Counted from the stretch's first letter, positions 26,135-35,715 are shown. The stretch is DNA of 48,811 nucleotides from Psychromonas aquimarina ATCC BAA-1526 (GCF_000428725.1 NZ_AUAM01000036.1:1-48811), one strand, 5' to 3'. Notes: generated from the letters alone by a model not told the origin. Numbers and translations are program-made.

Positions 26135-27742
26135 ATGAAAAGAACAGCATCATACCCGGCATTCAAAATATCAGCGGCGGCATTAGCAGTAACACTGGCA
26201 GGCTGTGCATCTGACAGCAAAGTTGCGCCAGCAGATGATGTGCTTGAAAAAACATCAACCCCGAAAGCACTTGTCCTGACAGCCGAGCCGCTGCAGCCTA
26301 GTGACAAATGGGATTTACTCTGGAGTGATGAATTTGACGGCAGCGAAATTGATAAAAAGAAATGGGAGCGTGTAGAGGACTGCTGGGGCGGCGGCAACAA
26401 TGAACAGCAGTGTTATACCCGTCGTGACAGCAATGCTTTTGTCAAAGACGGCAAGCTGAATATTGTTGCTAAAAAAGGAAGCTTTACCGGCCCTGATAAT
26501 GCAGACGGCAACCCGGGTACTAGAACCCTGCCTTATACATCGGCTAAATTGCGCTCCGTGAGAAAAGGCAGCTGGAAATATGGACGTTTCGAAGTTCGCG
26601 CAAAACTGCCCTCTGGTCAAGGCACCTGGCCTGCGATCTGGATGCTGCCGACTGACTGGGTTTACGGCGGCTGGGCGGCGTCTGGTGAAATTGATATTAT
26701 GGAAGCGGTTAATCTGAAAACACCTTCGACTGAAACAGGCGCGCCTGAAGGCGAGTTAGAATCACGTGTATTCGGCAGCCTGCATTATGGTAAACCCTGG
26801 CCGGACAATGTATTTACAGGTCAGGCGACACATCTGCCGGACGGCGTTAATCCAGCCGATGACTTTCATACCTATACCATCGAATGGGAGGAAGGTGAAA
26901 TCCGCTGGTATGTTGATAATGTCCATTTTGCAACACAAAAACAAGACGGCTGGTACAGCCAGCATATGCAGGATGGGATTTTTGTAAGCGGAGGCGAAAA
27001 TGCGCCCTTTAATCAGAAATTCCATATGCTCCTGAATCTTGCAGTCGGCGGCAACTGGGCGGCGAATGCAAATAACGGCGGTATCGATTCGTCTGTATTC
27101 CCGCAAACATTAGCCATTGATTATGTGCGTGTTTACCGATGTTCAGCAGACCGATGGAAAGGCAAAGGCTGTGCAAGTATTTCTGATCAGGCTAAATTAG
27201 TTGAAGGTACTCCGGAGCCTGAAATTCTGATAGGTGACGGTAACTTCGGCAAGGGCCCTGTTTTTGATGTCTACAAGGATGAGTTAAGTGTCGGCATGGC
27301 TTTTGACGGCTACAATCCTGACAAAGTGGTCACTCAAGAACAAGTTGAAGAAGCTGGTAGAGGTAAAGTGTGGAAAATAACTAAAAGCGGTGAAGCTGGT
27401 AATGTTTATTTACGTGCACCTAAAACAGATCTCAGCCACTGGATGGACGGCGGTCAACTGGTATTTGATCTGAATGTAGAAAGCACAGAAGGTGATACCG
27501 AACTGCTGGTAAAAATGGACAGCGGCTGGCCTAAAGCGAGTGATATCAGCGTCATACAGCCGCCTGCAGGCACGTGGAGCGAAGTACGTATTAATGTTGC
27601 TGATTTAATTGCCGGCGGCAACAGATTTTCAGCTGGAAACCAGGCTGATATCAAAGCCATAAGCAACGTACTGGTTATTGAACCTTTAGGTGTAATGACC
27701 TTAAAAGTTGATAATATTCGTTTTGAATATGCGCCTGAGTAA
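26135..27742 (+). CDS. GH16 laminarinase lipoprotein with C-terminal beta-sandwich module
   Basis: A 535-residue lipoprotein (AVTLAGC, C24). GH16 domain ~58-345: WDLLWSDEFDGSEID, NNEQQCYTRRDSNAFVKDGKLNI, YGRFEVRAKLPSGQGTWPAIWMLP, catalytic E185, D187 and E190 in SGEIDIMEA, LHYGKPWP, DDFHTYTIEWEEGEIRWYVD and FHMLLNLAVGGNW. The C-terminal part (~375-535) is a beta-sandwich module (QLVFDLNVES ... GTWSEVRINVADLI ... LKVDNIRFEY) also present in the GH17 and GH3 proteins. Typical of bacterial endo-beta-1,3-glucanases active on laminarin. An AAGGA ribosome site precedes the ATG. A decayed partial copy lies downstream at 28332-28612. Confidence 0.93.
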   Translation: MKRTASYPAFKISAAALAVTLAGCASDSKVAPADDVLEKTSTPKALVLTAEPLQPSDKWDLLWSDEFDGSEIDKKKWERVEDCWGGGNNEQQCYTRRDSNAFVKDGKLNIVAKKGSFTGPDNADGNPGTRTLPYTSAKLRSVRKGSWKYGRFEVRAKLPSGQGTWPAIWMLPTDWVYGGWAASGEIDIMEAVNLKTPSTETGAPEGELESRVFGSLHYGKPWPDNVFTGQATHLPDGVNPADDFHTYTIEWEEGEIRWYVDNVHFATQKQDGWYSQHMQDGIFVSGGENAPFNQKFHMLLNLAVGGNWAANANNGGIDSSVFPQTLAIDYVRVYRCSADRWKGKGCASISDQAKLVEGTPEPEILIGDGNFGKGPVFDVYKDELSVGMAFDGYNPDKVVTQEQVEEAGRGKVWKITKSGEAGNVYLRAPKTDLSHWMDGGQLVFDLNVESTEGDTELLVKMDSGWPKASDISVIQPPAGTWSEVRINVADLIAGGNRFSAGNQADIKAISNVLVIEPLGVMTLKVDNIRFEYAPE

Positions 27743-27768
27743 ACGCTTATTAAAGTGAAAACTAACTG

Positions 27769-27805
27769 TAATGTGGTTGTATTCAGTAATGAATCAACCA
27801 CATTA
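27769..27805 (+). terminator. Terminator of GH16-2
   Basis: Perfect 11-bp stem TAATGTGGTTG / CAACCACATTA, 27 nt after the stop codon, followed by the T-rich TTTATTTA. AT-rich and without a clean T-run, so moderate confidence. Confidence 0.65.
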
Positions 27806-27923
27806 TTTATTTAAACAGCCCTAATCTACTTTGATGCTTCAGCACGCAGTATAGATAACCCTGTCAATTTCAGCCGGAGTAACAGCTAATGTCTGCCGAT
27901 CAAAATAATTATTTAACGACTGC

Positions 27924-28194
27924 ATTAGGGGCTGTTGATCTTTACCGGTTGAATTTTGTTCTATCTCAAAGCGTTTTGATCGCGACGAACGAGATGTAGC
28001 TTAGTCACCTAAGTAAATTTCGTTCAACAAAGAGCAAAACGCTTTGAGATGAACCCGAAGGGCAACGCTTGCTGACAATTTCTACTGCGTTATCGTCTAT
28101 TTATGTAGAATAACTACACTACATAGACTCTGCCTTGTATAAATAGCCAGCAAACTGTTGCAAAAACAACCTTGAAAGATCAACAGCCCCTAAT
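27924..28194. mobile_element. MITE-like element, 271 bp, perfect 20-bp terminal inverted repeats
   Basis: ATTAGGGGCTGTTGATCTTT at 27924-27943 and its exact reverse complement at 28175-28194. A second perfect 16-bp inverted repeat lies inside (27963-27978 and 28035-28050, ATCTCAAAGCGTTTTG). There is no transposase frame. The ends are unrelated to the two other element types in the window. It separates the intact GH16-2 gene from the decayed GH16 copy. Confidence 0.85.
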
Positions 28195-28331
28195 ACATAC
28201 TGTTTCAGCCTCTGCCGCAGCACGCATTAATGCAGCTGAAGCAAAAAAACAGTCTATATATTGTTTGAGCGGCTTACTTTTTGTATTCTCCATAAGCTGG
28301 CTTTTACTTTATTTAGAATTAAATATTCTCA

Positions 28332-28612
28332 TCGAAATTACAGCTGCATTAGCAGTAACACTGGCAGGCTTTGTCTCTGACAGCAAAGCTTCAACGGCTG
28401 ATAACACAGTTAAGCCCCCCGTTTGCGAAACGCTTATACCTGCAGTTAAGCCGTTAACGCTTAGTGAATCATGGGATCTGCTTTGGAGTGATGAATTTAA
28501 CGGCGCCGAAATTAACAAAAAGAAACGTGAGCATATAGAAGACTGCTGGCTCAGCGGCGACAATGAGTAATAATATTATAACCGCCGAGACAGTAGTAGA
28601 CTTTAAAACAAG
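28332..28612 (+). pseudogene. Decayed GH16 fragment, copy of the 5' part of GH16-2
   Basis: The translated frame runs parallel to residues ~11-90 of the GH16-2 protein: ALAVTLAGFVSDSK against ALAVTLAGCASDSK, WDLLWSDEFNGAEINKKK against WDLLWSDEFDGSEIDKKK, and EDCWLSGDNE against EDCWGGGNNE. A 20+ base run around GCATTAGCAGTAACACTGGC is identical. The lipobox cysteine is phenylalanine. Two consecutive TAA codons (28568-28573) stand exactly where the intact gene has Gln-Gln, and after them the frame continues YYNRRDSS against CYTRRDSN. Homology then fades. The upstream ORF start at 28172 lies in the MITE end and is not genuine. Catalytic part absent. Confidence 0.85.
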
Positions 28613-28761
28613 CAGTAAGCACTCACCTGCAGCGATAGAAAATTTCCCACAATAAAAACGAATCCCCCCGCACGGCTCAGTTCGGAGTTTATTCGTTATT
28701 AACAATAGTTCTAATAAACACCTTAACAAGTAAGTGATGACTTACTGTCAATTTAATTATT

Positions 28762-30768
28762 CTAGACTTTAAAGCGATGCACTAAGTCATTCTGCTGATG
28801 CGCCAGTTGATCTAGTTCAGCGCTCACCTGCGCAACCTGTTCCATTGATAAACTGTTGCTGTCAGCTATCCGGCTAATATCTTCCAGGCTGCGTGCAATG
28901 GAGTTGGTTGTTGAACTTTGCTCTGCCGCGGCGTGCGTTATATGGTAACTCATTTTGCTGATCTCAATTATATTCGCCTGAATTTCTTCCATCGCACTAT
29001 TTGCATCAGATGTCTGGGTTAAGCTTTTATTCATTTCACTGACGCAGGACTGCATGACTGTTGATGCCTGCCCGGATTTCTGCTGCAGATTCTGAATCAT
29101 ATCTTCAATTTCGGCCGTAGATTTAGTGGTTCGCTCAGCCAGCACCCGGACCTCATCTGCGACAACCGCAAATCCCCTGCCCTGTTCACCGGCACGCGCG
29201 GCCTCAATAGCGGCATTCAGTGCTAATAGATTGGTTTGAGCTGCAATATGACGGATAACATCTAAAATAGAGCCGATATCACTGCTCATATCCTGAACCG
29301 TTGAAACCACTTTAACCGACTCATCAAGATTCTCAGACAACAGGTGAATGGTAGAGATATTGTCACTCATCACAGCCCGCCCGGTCTGTGCAGCGGCTTC
29401 AACATCACGCACTTTATCCATGGAACTCTGCGCACTGGCTGCAACATCTTTCACGGAATGCTCCATCTCCGTCATAGCGGCGGCAACCGATGCAGTCTGC
29501 TGGCGCTGTTCATTAAGACGCACCTGCGACTCACTCATTGTCGACTGATTCTGCGCAGCCACTTCCGCCAAATTACCCGAGGTAGAACTTAATTTGTTAA
29601 GAATATCCTGCAGATTCGACGCCAGGGTATTGATATGCGCACTAAGCTGGTTGAATTCGATAAATGTATTACCGTGAACTCTCTGAGTCATATCCCCCGC
29701 AGTTAAGGCCTCAAGTGTTTTAAGAATAGAAACCAGGGGTTTACGCACATTTTGTGCCAGTAACCAGGCAAGAAACAGAAGAAATACTGTCACCCCTGCC
29801 CCCATCAGGATCGCCTGAGTATAACCATCTAGATAGATCTGATTAGCATTATCAATCGCGCCGCTCATCAGTTGATCAGCCTCTGCGCGAAACGCTTCAA
29901 GGATGGTCATTGCCTGGTCAACTTCAGCGGCAAGCACCGAAATATTGTCATACAAAAGATTTCGCGCCTGTACATATTTAAAATGCTGATCAAGGACACC
30001 GCCTTTCTGCCCCGCGTCCTGAATAAACTGCATGGTTGATTTATCAAACTCTTCCTTAAAACCCGGCAGCTGAGTAATAATGCCCTGATAAGCAAACTTT
30101 AGGCGCGTGACACTGCGTTTGTTTGTTTTCATCGCCTTGCTGATTTTACCGATATCTTCACTAGACAATGCATCTGAAGTAATTATCTCTATCGACTTTA
30201 ACTTAGCGAAATAACCTTTAGCTAATAATTTAACCGTATCCGTTCCTTTGTCGTTAATATATTCGATCATGCCTAAGCGTAAATCTGTCTGTAACTTCTG
30301 GAAACGGCGCGCGGTTTTCTGTCGCAGCAGCTGCGCATTCAGCTGGGTTTTATAATTAGCCATCGCTTTATTGGATTCAGAAAAATAACGCTCTTCCAGC
30401 GCGAGTAATTCACTTAACTGATCGTTCAATGCAGAATGAACAGCTGAAATTTCAGCTAATTTGAGCAGCGCTTCACTAAAATCCTGCTGCGCCAGGCTGA
30501 ATTTATTCTCGTAATCCAGCATACGCTGCGCATCTTGACTGGTTAGAAAATCTTTAAATATTTTGTCTGCAATTAATAACTTAACACTAGTTTGGTTGGC
30601 GAAAGTAAGCACCGGCAGCGCATCCATATTCACCGACTCGAGCTGTTTATGAATACGGCTTGTGCCGTTCAACATTAAAAGAACGGTTGCCACAAACAGC
30701 AGCACCATCACTGCAAATCCGCCATACATGCGTTTTATTACCGAGGTTTGTTTATTATTTTTTATCAT
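28762..30768 (-). CDS. Methyl-accepting chemotaxis protein
   Basis: A 668-residue membrane receptor. TM1 ~14-34 ([18 protein letters not shown]), a ~290-residue helical periplasmic sensor region resembling HBM/4-helix-bundle types, TM2 near 320-340 ([19 protein letters not shown]), HAMP with [23 protein letters not shown], then the signalling domain with the CheA/CheW hairpin [33 protein letters not shown]. No C-terminal CheR pentapeptide. Upstream ATGs at 30783 and 30813 are possible; I chose 30768, which starts MIKNNKQ with TAGGA close by. No locus operator lies before it, so its link to glucan is positional only. Confidence 0.92.
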   Translation of the reverse strand: MIKNNKQTSVIKRMYGGFAVMVLLFVATVLLMLNGTSRIHKQLESVNMDALPVLTFANQTSVKLLIADKIFKDFLTSQDAQRMLDYENKFSLAQQDFSEALLKLAEISAVHSALNDQLSELLALEERYFSESNKAMANYKTQLNAQLLRQKTARRFQKLQTDLRLGMIEYINDKGTDTVKLLAKGYFAKLKSIEIITSDALSSEDIGKISKAMKTNKRSVTRLKFAYQGIITQLPGFKEEFDKSTMQFIQDAGQKGGVLDQHFKYVQARNLLYDNISVLAAEVDQAMTILEAFRAEADQLMSGAIDNANQIYLDGYTQAILMGAGVTVFLLFLAWLLAQNVRKPLVSILKTLEALTAGDMTQRVHGNTFIEFNQLSAHINTLASNLQDILNKLSSTSGNLAEVAAQNQSTMSESQVRLNEQRQQTASVAAAMTEMEHSVKDVAASAQSSMDKVRDVEAAAQTGRAVMSDNISTIHLLSENLDESVKVVSTVQDMSSDIGSILDVIRHIAAQTNLLALNAAIEAARAGEQGRGFAVVADEVRVLAERTTKSTAEIEDMIQNLQQKSGQASTVMQSCVSEMNKSLTQTSDANSAMEEIQANIIEISKMSYHITHAAAEQSSTTNSIARSLEDISRIADSNSLSMEQVAQVSAELDQLAHQQNDLVHRFKV

Positions 30769-30797
30769 ATTCCTAATTTCCATTCCGGGAGAAGAGG

Positions 30798-30853
30798 TAT
30801 ATACCCAAACCACCTAGATAAAGATCCTGAATAATAAGTAGTTTGGCTATATA
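30798..30853. repeat. 56-bp palindromic element sharing ends with the 265-bp MITE
   Basis: TATATACCCAAACCAC at 30798-30813 and its inverted partner at 30838-30853 match at 14 of 16 positions. The left end has the same TATACCCAAACCAC as the element at 2552. It looks like a minimal or internally deleted relative, sitting in the MCP leader. Confidence 0.65.
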
Positions 30854-30873
30854 AGCGGTCATACTGAAGCTTA

Positions 30874-30906
30874 ATAAGAGGAAAGAGGCGCCCTCTTTCC
30901 TCTTAT
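30874..30906 (-). terminator. Terminator hairpin downstream of GH3
   Basis: Perfect 15-bp stem ATAAGAGGAAAGAGG / CCTCTTTCCTCTTAT with a CGC loop, 7 nt past the GH3 stop. The minus-strand tail lacks a clean T-run, so it may act as an mRNA 3' end stabiliser as well. Confidence 0.7.
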
Positions 30907-30912
30907 CCCCTT

Positions 30913-33900
30913 TTATTTAACTAAGCGGACATTTTTAAAACTAAACTTGACGCCCGCCTGGGGATTAGCCCAGGCAGGTAATATGACAAAGGGTTTAGCA
31001 ATTCTTTTGATGATTTCATCAGTAACTAATTTGTTAACCGGTACTGAAACAGCAGTCCATTTACCAGCAGGAACAGCCGGCAGGAAATATTCCGGGCCGC
31101 TGCTGGCCGGGCCCTCCATTTTAACTACCAGTCCGTCTGTATTTGCGCCGTAATCACTAACCAGCAGTTCAAACTGCAGCGTCCCCTCTGCTGCATAGTT
31201 AGTCAAATTTTGTGTTTTACCACTCAAAATAACCACGCCTTTATCTGTTTCCGGGCTGCCGGCCTGGTAGCTTACATTCACCACTGTCTCACCGTTATCA
31301 CTGACTGTTTCGATGCTGATAAGATCCGCAGCGGGACTCCAGTCGGTTGTATGCGCACTCCATACTGAAACACTCGGACTCCAGGTGTCACTCCAAAGAA
31401 TAGAGATGGGTTCATCTAACGGAAGGAGCGGCTGCTCGGTTAAAGATGCACAACTAAGCTGCTCAGGAGCGGCATCAATACTGCGGGGCACAAAACGGAT
31501 TTCACCTAAATCAAACTCAGCTTTCCCCGCAGTCGTTATCAGGAAGGCGGTATTTAATAACGAATAGTCCATGCCTTTTTCGGCAAAGCAGCTTAACGGA
31601 ATTTTAATCCTTGACCATTCATTGGAGACAGCGGGTAAAAAGTCATTCATTTTGACTTCACCTAAACAGGGCCACTCACAATGCATTGCAATTTTAGTGT
31701 CTGCTGCTGGTGTTTTGATCATACGAATATCGAACTGCAGTGTTGAATCCGCATTCGCATAGGCATTTTTATCCAGGGTTAAGCCGTTCGTCGTCTGCAT
31801 ATACAGCTGCGCGGCACTTTTTCCGTCAAACAGCACATTTAATGCATCCTGCTGATGTTTGTAGTTAATGGGTGTTGTTGTTAAACCGCCAATTGAAGTT
31901 TTACTGCCGTTGGAAACATCTACACCAGCCCAGCCGTTTGCATCCCCGCCGATCCTTGGTGTAAATTCCGCCGAGGAGTCACGGCCGAAAATTTCCATAT
32001 TACTTGATGCAGTACCGTTATCCGGTGCATTCTGACCACAACCAAAATCTCGAGGATCCAGAGGCAGATTATTTAAATCCAGCTCAGAGGAAAGAACTGC
32101 ATCATAAGAAAGACCGTAGCCATAAACAAATAATGGTTTATGCTCGCCGCTGATATCCTGCTCGGCTGCCGGGGTTAGATAGTCAGGGATATTAGGTGCG
32201 GCGCGGTTAATCGTTGTTGAACATTTTTTCATCGGCCACGAATATGATAAACGCCCGCTGAAGTCCATACCCTGTTTATTAAACAATACATCAGTAATCC
32301 CCCCCGCTTCAGTGCCGGGAAGCCAGGCCGCCACAAACGCGTCTGAGTGATTGATTTCTTCATTAACATAAAGCGGACGACCGGAATAGAAAACCGTTAC
32401 AACCTTCAAGCCGGCGGCTTTAAGCTCTTTGATTTTTTCTAAATCAGCCAGATAAGAGGGTTTAATAGTCGAAAATTCTAATGTCTTATTGGCTTTTATA
32501 TCACCAAACATTTCAGCATAGGGATCTTCACCGATAACCACCACCGCCACGGTGTTTTCGTCAGCGTCACTAATTTTTGTAATGATATTTTCACTGCCGA
32601 CCACACTCTGCAATGCTCTCTGCAGGGTTACTGCACCAGGAAAATCATCTTCAATAGTGTTTTCACTGCCCTGCCAGGTTAATGACCAGCCGCCGGTTTG
32701 TTTCTGGATATCATCAGCCGCACTGCCTGCGATTAAAATTTTCTGATTGTCGGCTAATGGTAAAATATTGCCGCCGTTTTTTAATAATACCAGCGACTCA
32801 CTTACCGCCCGGCGGGCTAATGCGCGATGCTTATCTGAACCAAGCAGTTCTTGGCGCCCTGCAAGTGGACGTGCAGACGGTTTAGCTTTATTCCATAAAT
32901 CAGCACGCAGTTTAACGCGTAAAATACGTGTTACCGCATCATCAATACGTGATAATGCAATAGTACCGTCATTAACCTGTGCAATCACATTATGATAAAA
33001 TGCCTGCCAGTCACTTCGTGCTGTCACCATAAACACATCATTGCCCGCATTGACCGCAGCCGGACAGTCTGCAGCGCTGCACCCGTTGATTTCACTCTGG
33101 CCGTTCCAGTCTGTTACAACAATCCCGTCAAAACCCATTCTGTTTTTAAGCACATCGGTGACCAGATATTTACTGCCGTGCAGTTTTTTATTGTACTTGC
33201 CCTCTGCAGCCTGGTCATAATTGGCCTCGTTATGCCAGGAGTTAAATGAGGTCATAACCACCTGGGCACCCGCTTCTAATCCGGAAAAATACCCGGCAGC
33301 ATGAATATTACGTAAATAATCTTCTGAGTAATGGTTCTCGCCTCGGTCCACACCGTTCTGCGTCCCGCCGTCACCAACCCAGTGCTTTACATTGGAAATA
33401 ACATGACTGTCGCCGGCAAGCCCGGCGGCCCCGCCTTGAATACCGGCAACCATACGTCCGGCATATTGATAAATAATCTGCGGATCTTCTGAGTAACCTT
33501 CATATACACGCCCCCAGCGGTAGTCTCTCGGAGCAGCAACCGTCGGTGCAAATGTCCAGTCAAGACCGGTAGCGGCAATCTCCAGCGCGGTCGCCTTGCC
33601 GATTTCATAAATAAGATCCGGATTATTGGCAGCCCCTAAACCAATGTTATGCGGGAAAACGGTCGCTTTAAAAACATTATTGTGGCCATGAACCGCATCG
33701 GTCGCCCACATAAATGGAATTTTAAACCCTCGTCCTTGATAAGCCTCTTGTAAAGCTAACCAGTATTTATCTGACTCTTTCGCCCAGTCCTGTGCGCTAG
33801 AGTATTTATTATTATTAGGCCAGCCGCCGCCGCCGTTTAATAGTGAGCCTAATTTATAGACTTTTGCTTCCTGAGGTGTCACTTCACGCAGATCCGGCTG

Positions 33901-34134
33901 AATCATCTGCCCGACTTTTTCTTCAAGCGTCATTAGTGCCAGTATTTCTGTTATTCTTTTTTCAATTTCAGGATCTTTACCGACCGCACTTTTCACCTCC
34001 GGCCACTGTGCAAAATAAGGGAGTTCAGGCTCTGTTACTGTGCTTACTGAATCATTTCTCTCTAACATGGTGCAGGCTGAGCAGGCAGCAGCGGACACAA
34101 TCACAGATAACATCAATTTTTTACTAAAGAACAT
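30913..34134 (-). CDS. GH3 exo-beta-glucanase, ExoP-like, with an extra C-terminal module
   Basis: A 1073-residue secreted lipoprotein candidate (N-terminal signal with cysteines at 18 and 21). GH3 TIM barrel: MTLEEKVGQMIQPDL, WATDAVHGHNN, GLDWTFAPTVAAPRDYRWGRVYEGYSEDP, VKHWVGDGG, nucleophile D342 in GIVVTDWNG. The second alpha/beta domain has SLVLLKNGGNILPL and AWLPGTEAGG. Residues ~710-890 form the ExoP-type galactose-binding-like domain. A further ~170-residue beta-sandwich module (~905-1073) follows that typical ExoP proteins (about 840 aa) do not have; it resembles module 1 of the binding lipoprotein. Predicted to release glucose or short products from beta-1,3/1,4-glucan ends. Likely cotranscribed behind the porin across an 86-nt gap with a hairpin. 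Confidence 0.92.
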   Translation of the reverse strand: MFFSKKLMLSVIVSAAACSACTMLERNDSVSTVTEPELPYFAQWPEVKSAVGKDPEIEKRITEILALMTLEEKVGQMIQPDLREVTPQEAKVYKLGSLLNGGGGWPNNNKYSSAQDWAKESDKYWLALQEAYQGRGFKIPFMWATDAVHGHNNVFKATVFPHNIGLGAANNPDLIYEIGKATALEIAATGLDWTFAPTVAAPRDYRWGRVYEGYSEDPQIIYQYAGRMVAGIQGGAAGLAGDSHVISNVKHWVGDGGTQNGVDRGENHYSEDYLRNIHAAGYFSGLEAGAQVVMTSFNSWHNEANYDQAAEGKYNKKLHGSKYLVTDVLKNRMGFDGIVVTDWNGQSEINGCSAADCPAAVNAGNDVFMVTARSDWQAFYHNVIAQVNDGTIALSRIDDAVTRILRVKLRADLWNKAKPSARPLAGRQELLGSDKHRALARRAVSESLVLLKNGGNILPLADNQKILIAGSAADDIQKQTGGWSLTWQGSENTIEDDFPGAVTLQRALQSVVGSENIITKISDADENTVAVVVIGEDPYAEMFGDIKANKTLEFSTIKPSYLADLEKIKELKAAGLKVVTVFYSGRPLYVNEEINHSDAFVAAWLPGTEAGGITDVLFNKQGMDFSGRLSYSWPMKKCSTTINRAAPNIPDYLTPAAEQDISGEHKPLFVYGYGLSYDAVLSSELDLNNLPLDPRDFGCGQNAPDNGTASSNMEIFGRDSSAEFTPRIGGDANGWAGVDVSNGSKTSIGGLTTTPINYKHQQDALNVLFDGKSAAQLYMQTTNGLTLDKNAYANADSTLQFDIRMIKTPAADTKIAMHCEWPCLGEVKMNDFLPAVSNEWSRIKIPLSCFAEKGMDYSLLNTAFLITTAGKAEFDLGEIRFVPRSIDAAPEQLSCASLTEQPLLPLDEPISILWSDTWSPSVSVWSAHTTDWSPAADLISIETVSDNGETVVNVSYQAGSPETDKGVVILSGKTQNLTNYAAEGTLQFELLVSDYGANTDGLVVKMEGPASSGPEYFLPAVPAGKWTAVSVPVNKLVTDEIIKRIAKPFVILPAWANPQAGVKFSFKNVRLVK

Positions 34135-34166
34135 AAATATAACTATTCCAATATTAATAAAATGAA

Positions 34167-34197
34167 AAGGGCCGTCACTCTATGAATGACAGCCCTT
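34167..34197 (-). terminator. Intercistronic hairpin between porin and GH3
   Basis: AAGGGCCGTCA / TGACAGCCCTT (10 of 11 pairs). On the minus strand it is followed by TTCATTTT. It lies 23 nt past the porin stop and can act as a partial terminator, giving more porin than GH3 mRNA. Confidence 0.7.
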
Positions 34198-34220
34198 GAA
34201 AATTAAACGTTATTTAATTC

Positions 34221-35513
34221 TTACCACCACATATCAGCCTGCAGGCCGACAATGAAATCATCATCACCAGCGTTAGTTGCGGCGTGATTCAGGTAAGTAC
34301 CCAGCAGACGAATTTCAGGTGCAGGGCCCTGGCCCGTGCCGATAATCCAGGTTGGTGCGATAGTCGCTTTAGCATTATTACCACTTCCTTCCTCACCCGT
34401 GGCACTTTCCCAGTGGGTATACTGCGTACCAAATTCTGTAGCAATCATGAAATTATCGGAAACAGGGAAGGTTGGACGAATCATTGCTGATGTCCAGTAA
34501 TTTGAACTGCCGTCATCATTATCATTGTATTGAGCCTGCAGCGCAGGGAACAGATTAATGCCGTTTTCCAGGAAGTACCCCCCCCAAAGTAAGAAACGCG
34601 CAGACACATCATCTTCGTCAATATAAGTCATTTGATCCGGACCTGGTCCGCCGGCAACATAACCGTTGTAGACATTCAGTGTGCCGCCTAACAATTGATT
34701 GGAGCCTAAGCCTTTACCAGCCTGAACAATTACTTTAGAGAAACCATTTCCTGGAAGACCAAGGAAACTGTCAAGGTGAGCAATACCCGTTAAATCATAA
34801 CCTTTTTCGGCATATTCGTTACCCGCTTCATCCCAGTTATCAGGCATAGCTTTAATCTGACCATGCAGCTCGAAACTACCAAAATTTGCACCGACATGAA
34901 CAGAATGCATAATGTTATTGGTATTTGTTGACCCCCAAGGGTAAGGGCGTCCATCAGCATTATTTCTATCACTGGTCATATAAGCGAAATCAAACTTAGT
35001 ATCACCGATCTCATAATCATTCACACCAATACCTAAACCAGACATCTGCGTGTAGAAGAAATCTGTCATAAAGATATAGTTGTCTTTTCCGTAATCACGT
35101 TTACCGGCCCAGAAAGTACCTGTCTCTGTCAGACCGCCAAATTCAACATATGTCTGCCCGAAGCCCATACTGTTACTTGATGAATCGGCATCAACTGAAG
35201 AACCCAGCGCTTTATCGGTACCCGTACCGGCTACTGCAACATGAATGCGGATAGATTTACCGTCATCGAATGCCCATTTTTTTACCAGCTCAAAATTCAT
35301 ATCATTATCGGCTTCAAGACCCAGACGACCTAGTGTCTCTTTACCGCCCTGCCATGCTGAACGTTTAAAGTCATCTTCTGCGCTTAACAGCACGCCGGAA
35401 CGAAAGTAGCCGTGAAATTCCATACCATCGGTTGTATCTGCATGAGCAGCACTAGTAACTGAAAGACCCGATGTTGCAAGAAGACATGCCAGGGTTAATT
35501 TTGATAGTTTCAT
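34221..35513 (-). CDS. LamB-type carbohydrate porin
   Basis: A 430-residue outer membrane protein: signal peptide cut after AHA (residue ~25), then MEFHGYFRSGVLLS, GRLGLEADNDMNFELVKKW, VEFGGLTETGTFWAGKRDYG, IFMTDFFYTQMSGLGIGV, and the terminal strand FIVGLQADMWW ending in tryptophan, as LamB does. The pattern fits the maltoporin (LamB) family, trimeric 18-strand sugar channels. Start at 35513 with GGAG 5 nt upstream; a longer frame to 35564 runs up to the operator and is rejected. Located behind operator copy 7 and divergent from lacI, it is the predicted outer-membrane entry for glucan oligosaccharides, a SusCD replacement. Confidence 0.88.
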   Translation of the reverse strand: MKLSKLTLACLLATSGLSVTSAAHADTTDGMEFHGYFRSGVLLSAEDDFKRSAWQGGKETLGRLGLEADNDMNFELVKKWAFDDGKSIRIHVAVAGTGTDKALGSSVDADSSSNSMGFGQTYVEFGGLTETGTFWAGKRDYGKDNYIFMTDFFYTQMSGLGIGVNDYEIGDTKFDFAYMTSDRNNADGRPYPWGSTNTNNIMHSVHVGANFGSFELHGQIKAMPDNWDEAGNEYAEKGYDLTGIAHLDSFLGLPGNGFSKVIVQAGKGLGSNQLLGGTLNVYNGYVAGGPGPDQMTYIDEDDVSARFLLWGGYFLENGINLFPALQAQYNDNDDGSSNYWTSAMIRPTFPVSDNFMIATEFGTQYTHWESATGEEGSGNNAKATIAPTWIIGTGQGPAPEIRLLGTYLNHAATNAGDDDFIVGLQADMWW

Positions 35514-35564
35514 TGTAACTCCATAATTATATTGCTTTCCGTGTATTAATAAATAAAGCACCAA

Positions 35565-35576
35565 GAAAGCGCTTTC
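35565..35576. promoter_or_regulatory. Locus operator copy 7 (GAAAGCGCTTTC)
   Basis: Fully palindromic 12-mer, 51 nt upstream of the porin start. Confidence 0.82.
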
Positions 35577-35703
35577 TTTTATTGTTATAAAAAAAGGCCG
35601 GACATGATCAGATAATATCTAAAACCATCAAAAACCCGCCGGCCAATTTCTGAAACAAGTATAAAGATAAAATTAAGGATGAAAAGTGAGCAACGTCACC
35701 AAA

Positions 35704-35715
35704 GTAAGCGCTTTC
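35704..35715. promoter_or_regulatory. Locus operator copy 8 (GTAAGCGCTTTC)
   Basis: Perfect fit, in the middle of the divergent region. Confidence 0.8.

Noticed and set aside
26011..26214. 67-codon ORF overlapping the GH16-2 start
   Set aside because: It overlaps operator copy 6 and the true gene in another frame.
28172..28331. Start of a 132-codon ORF as a real gene start
   Set aside because: The start lies in the terminal repeat of the MITE-like element; only the part from about 28332 has homology and it is a pseudogene.
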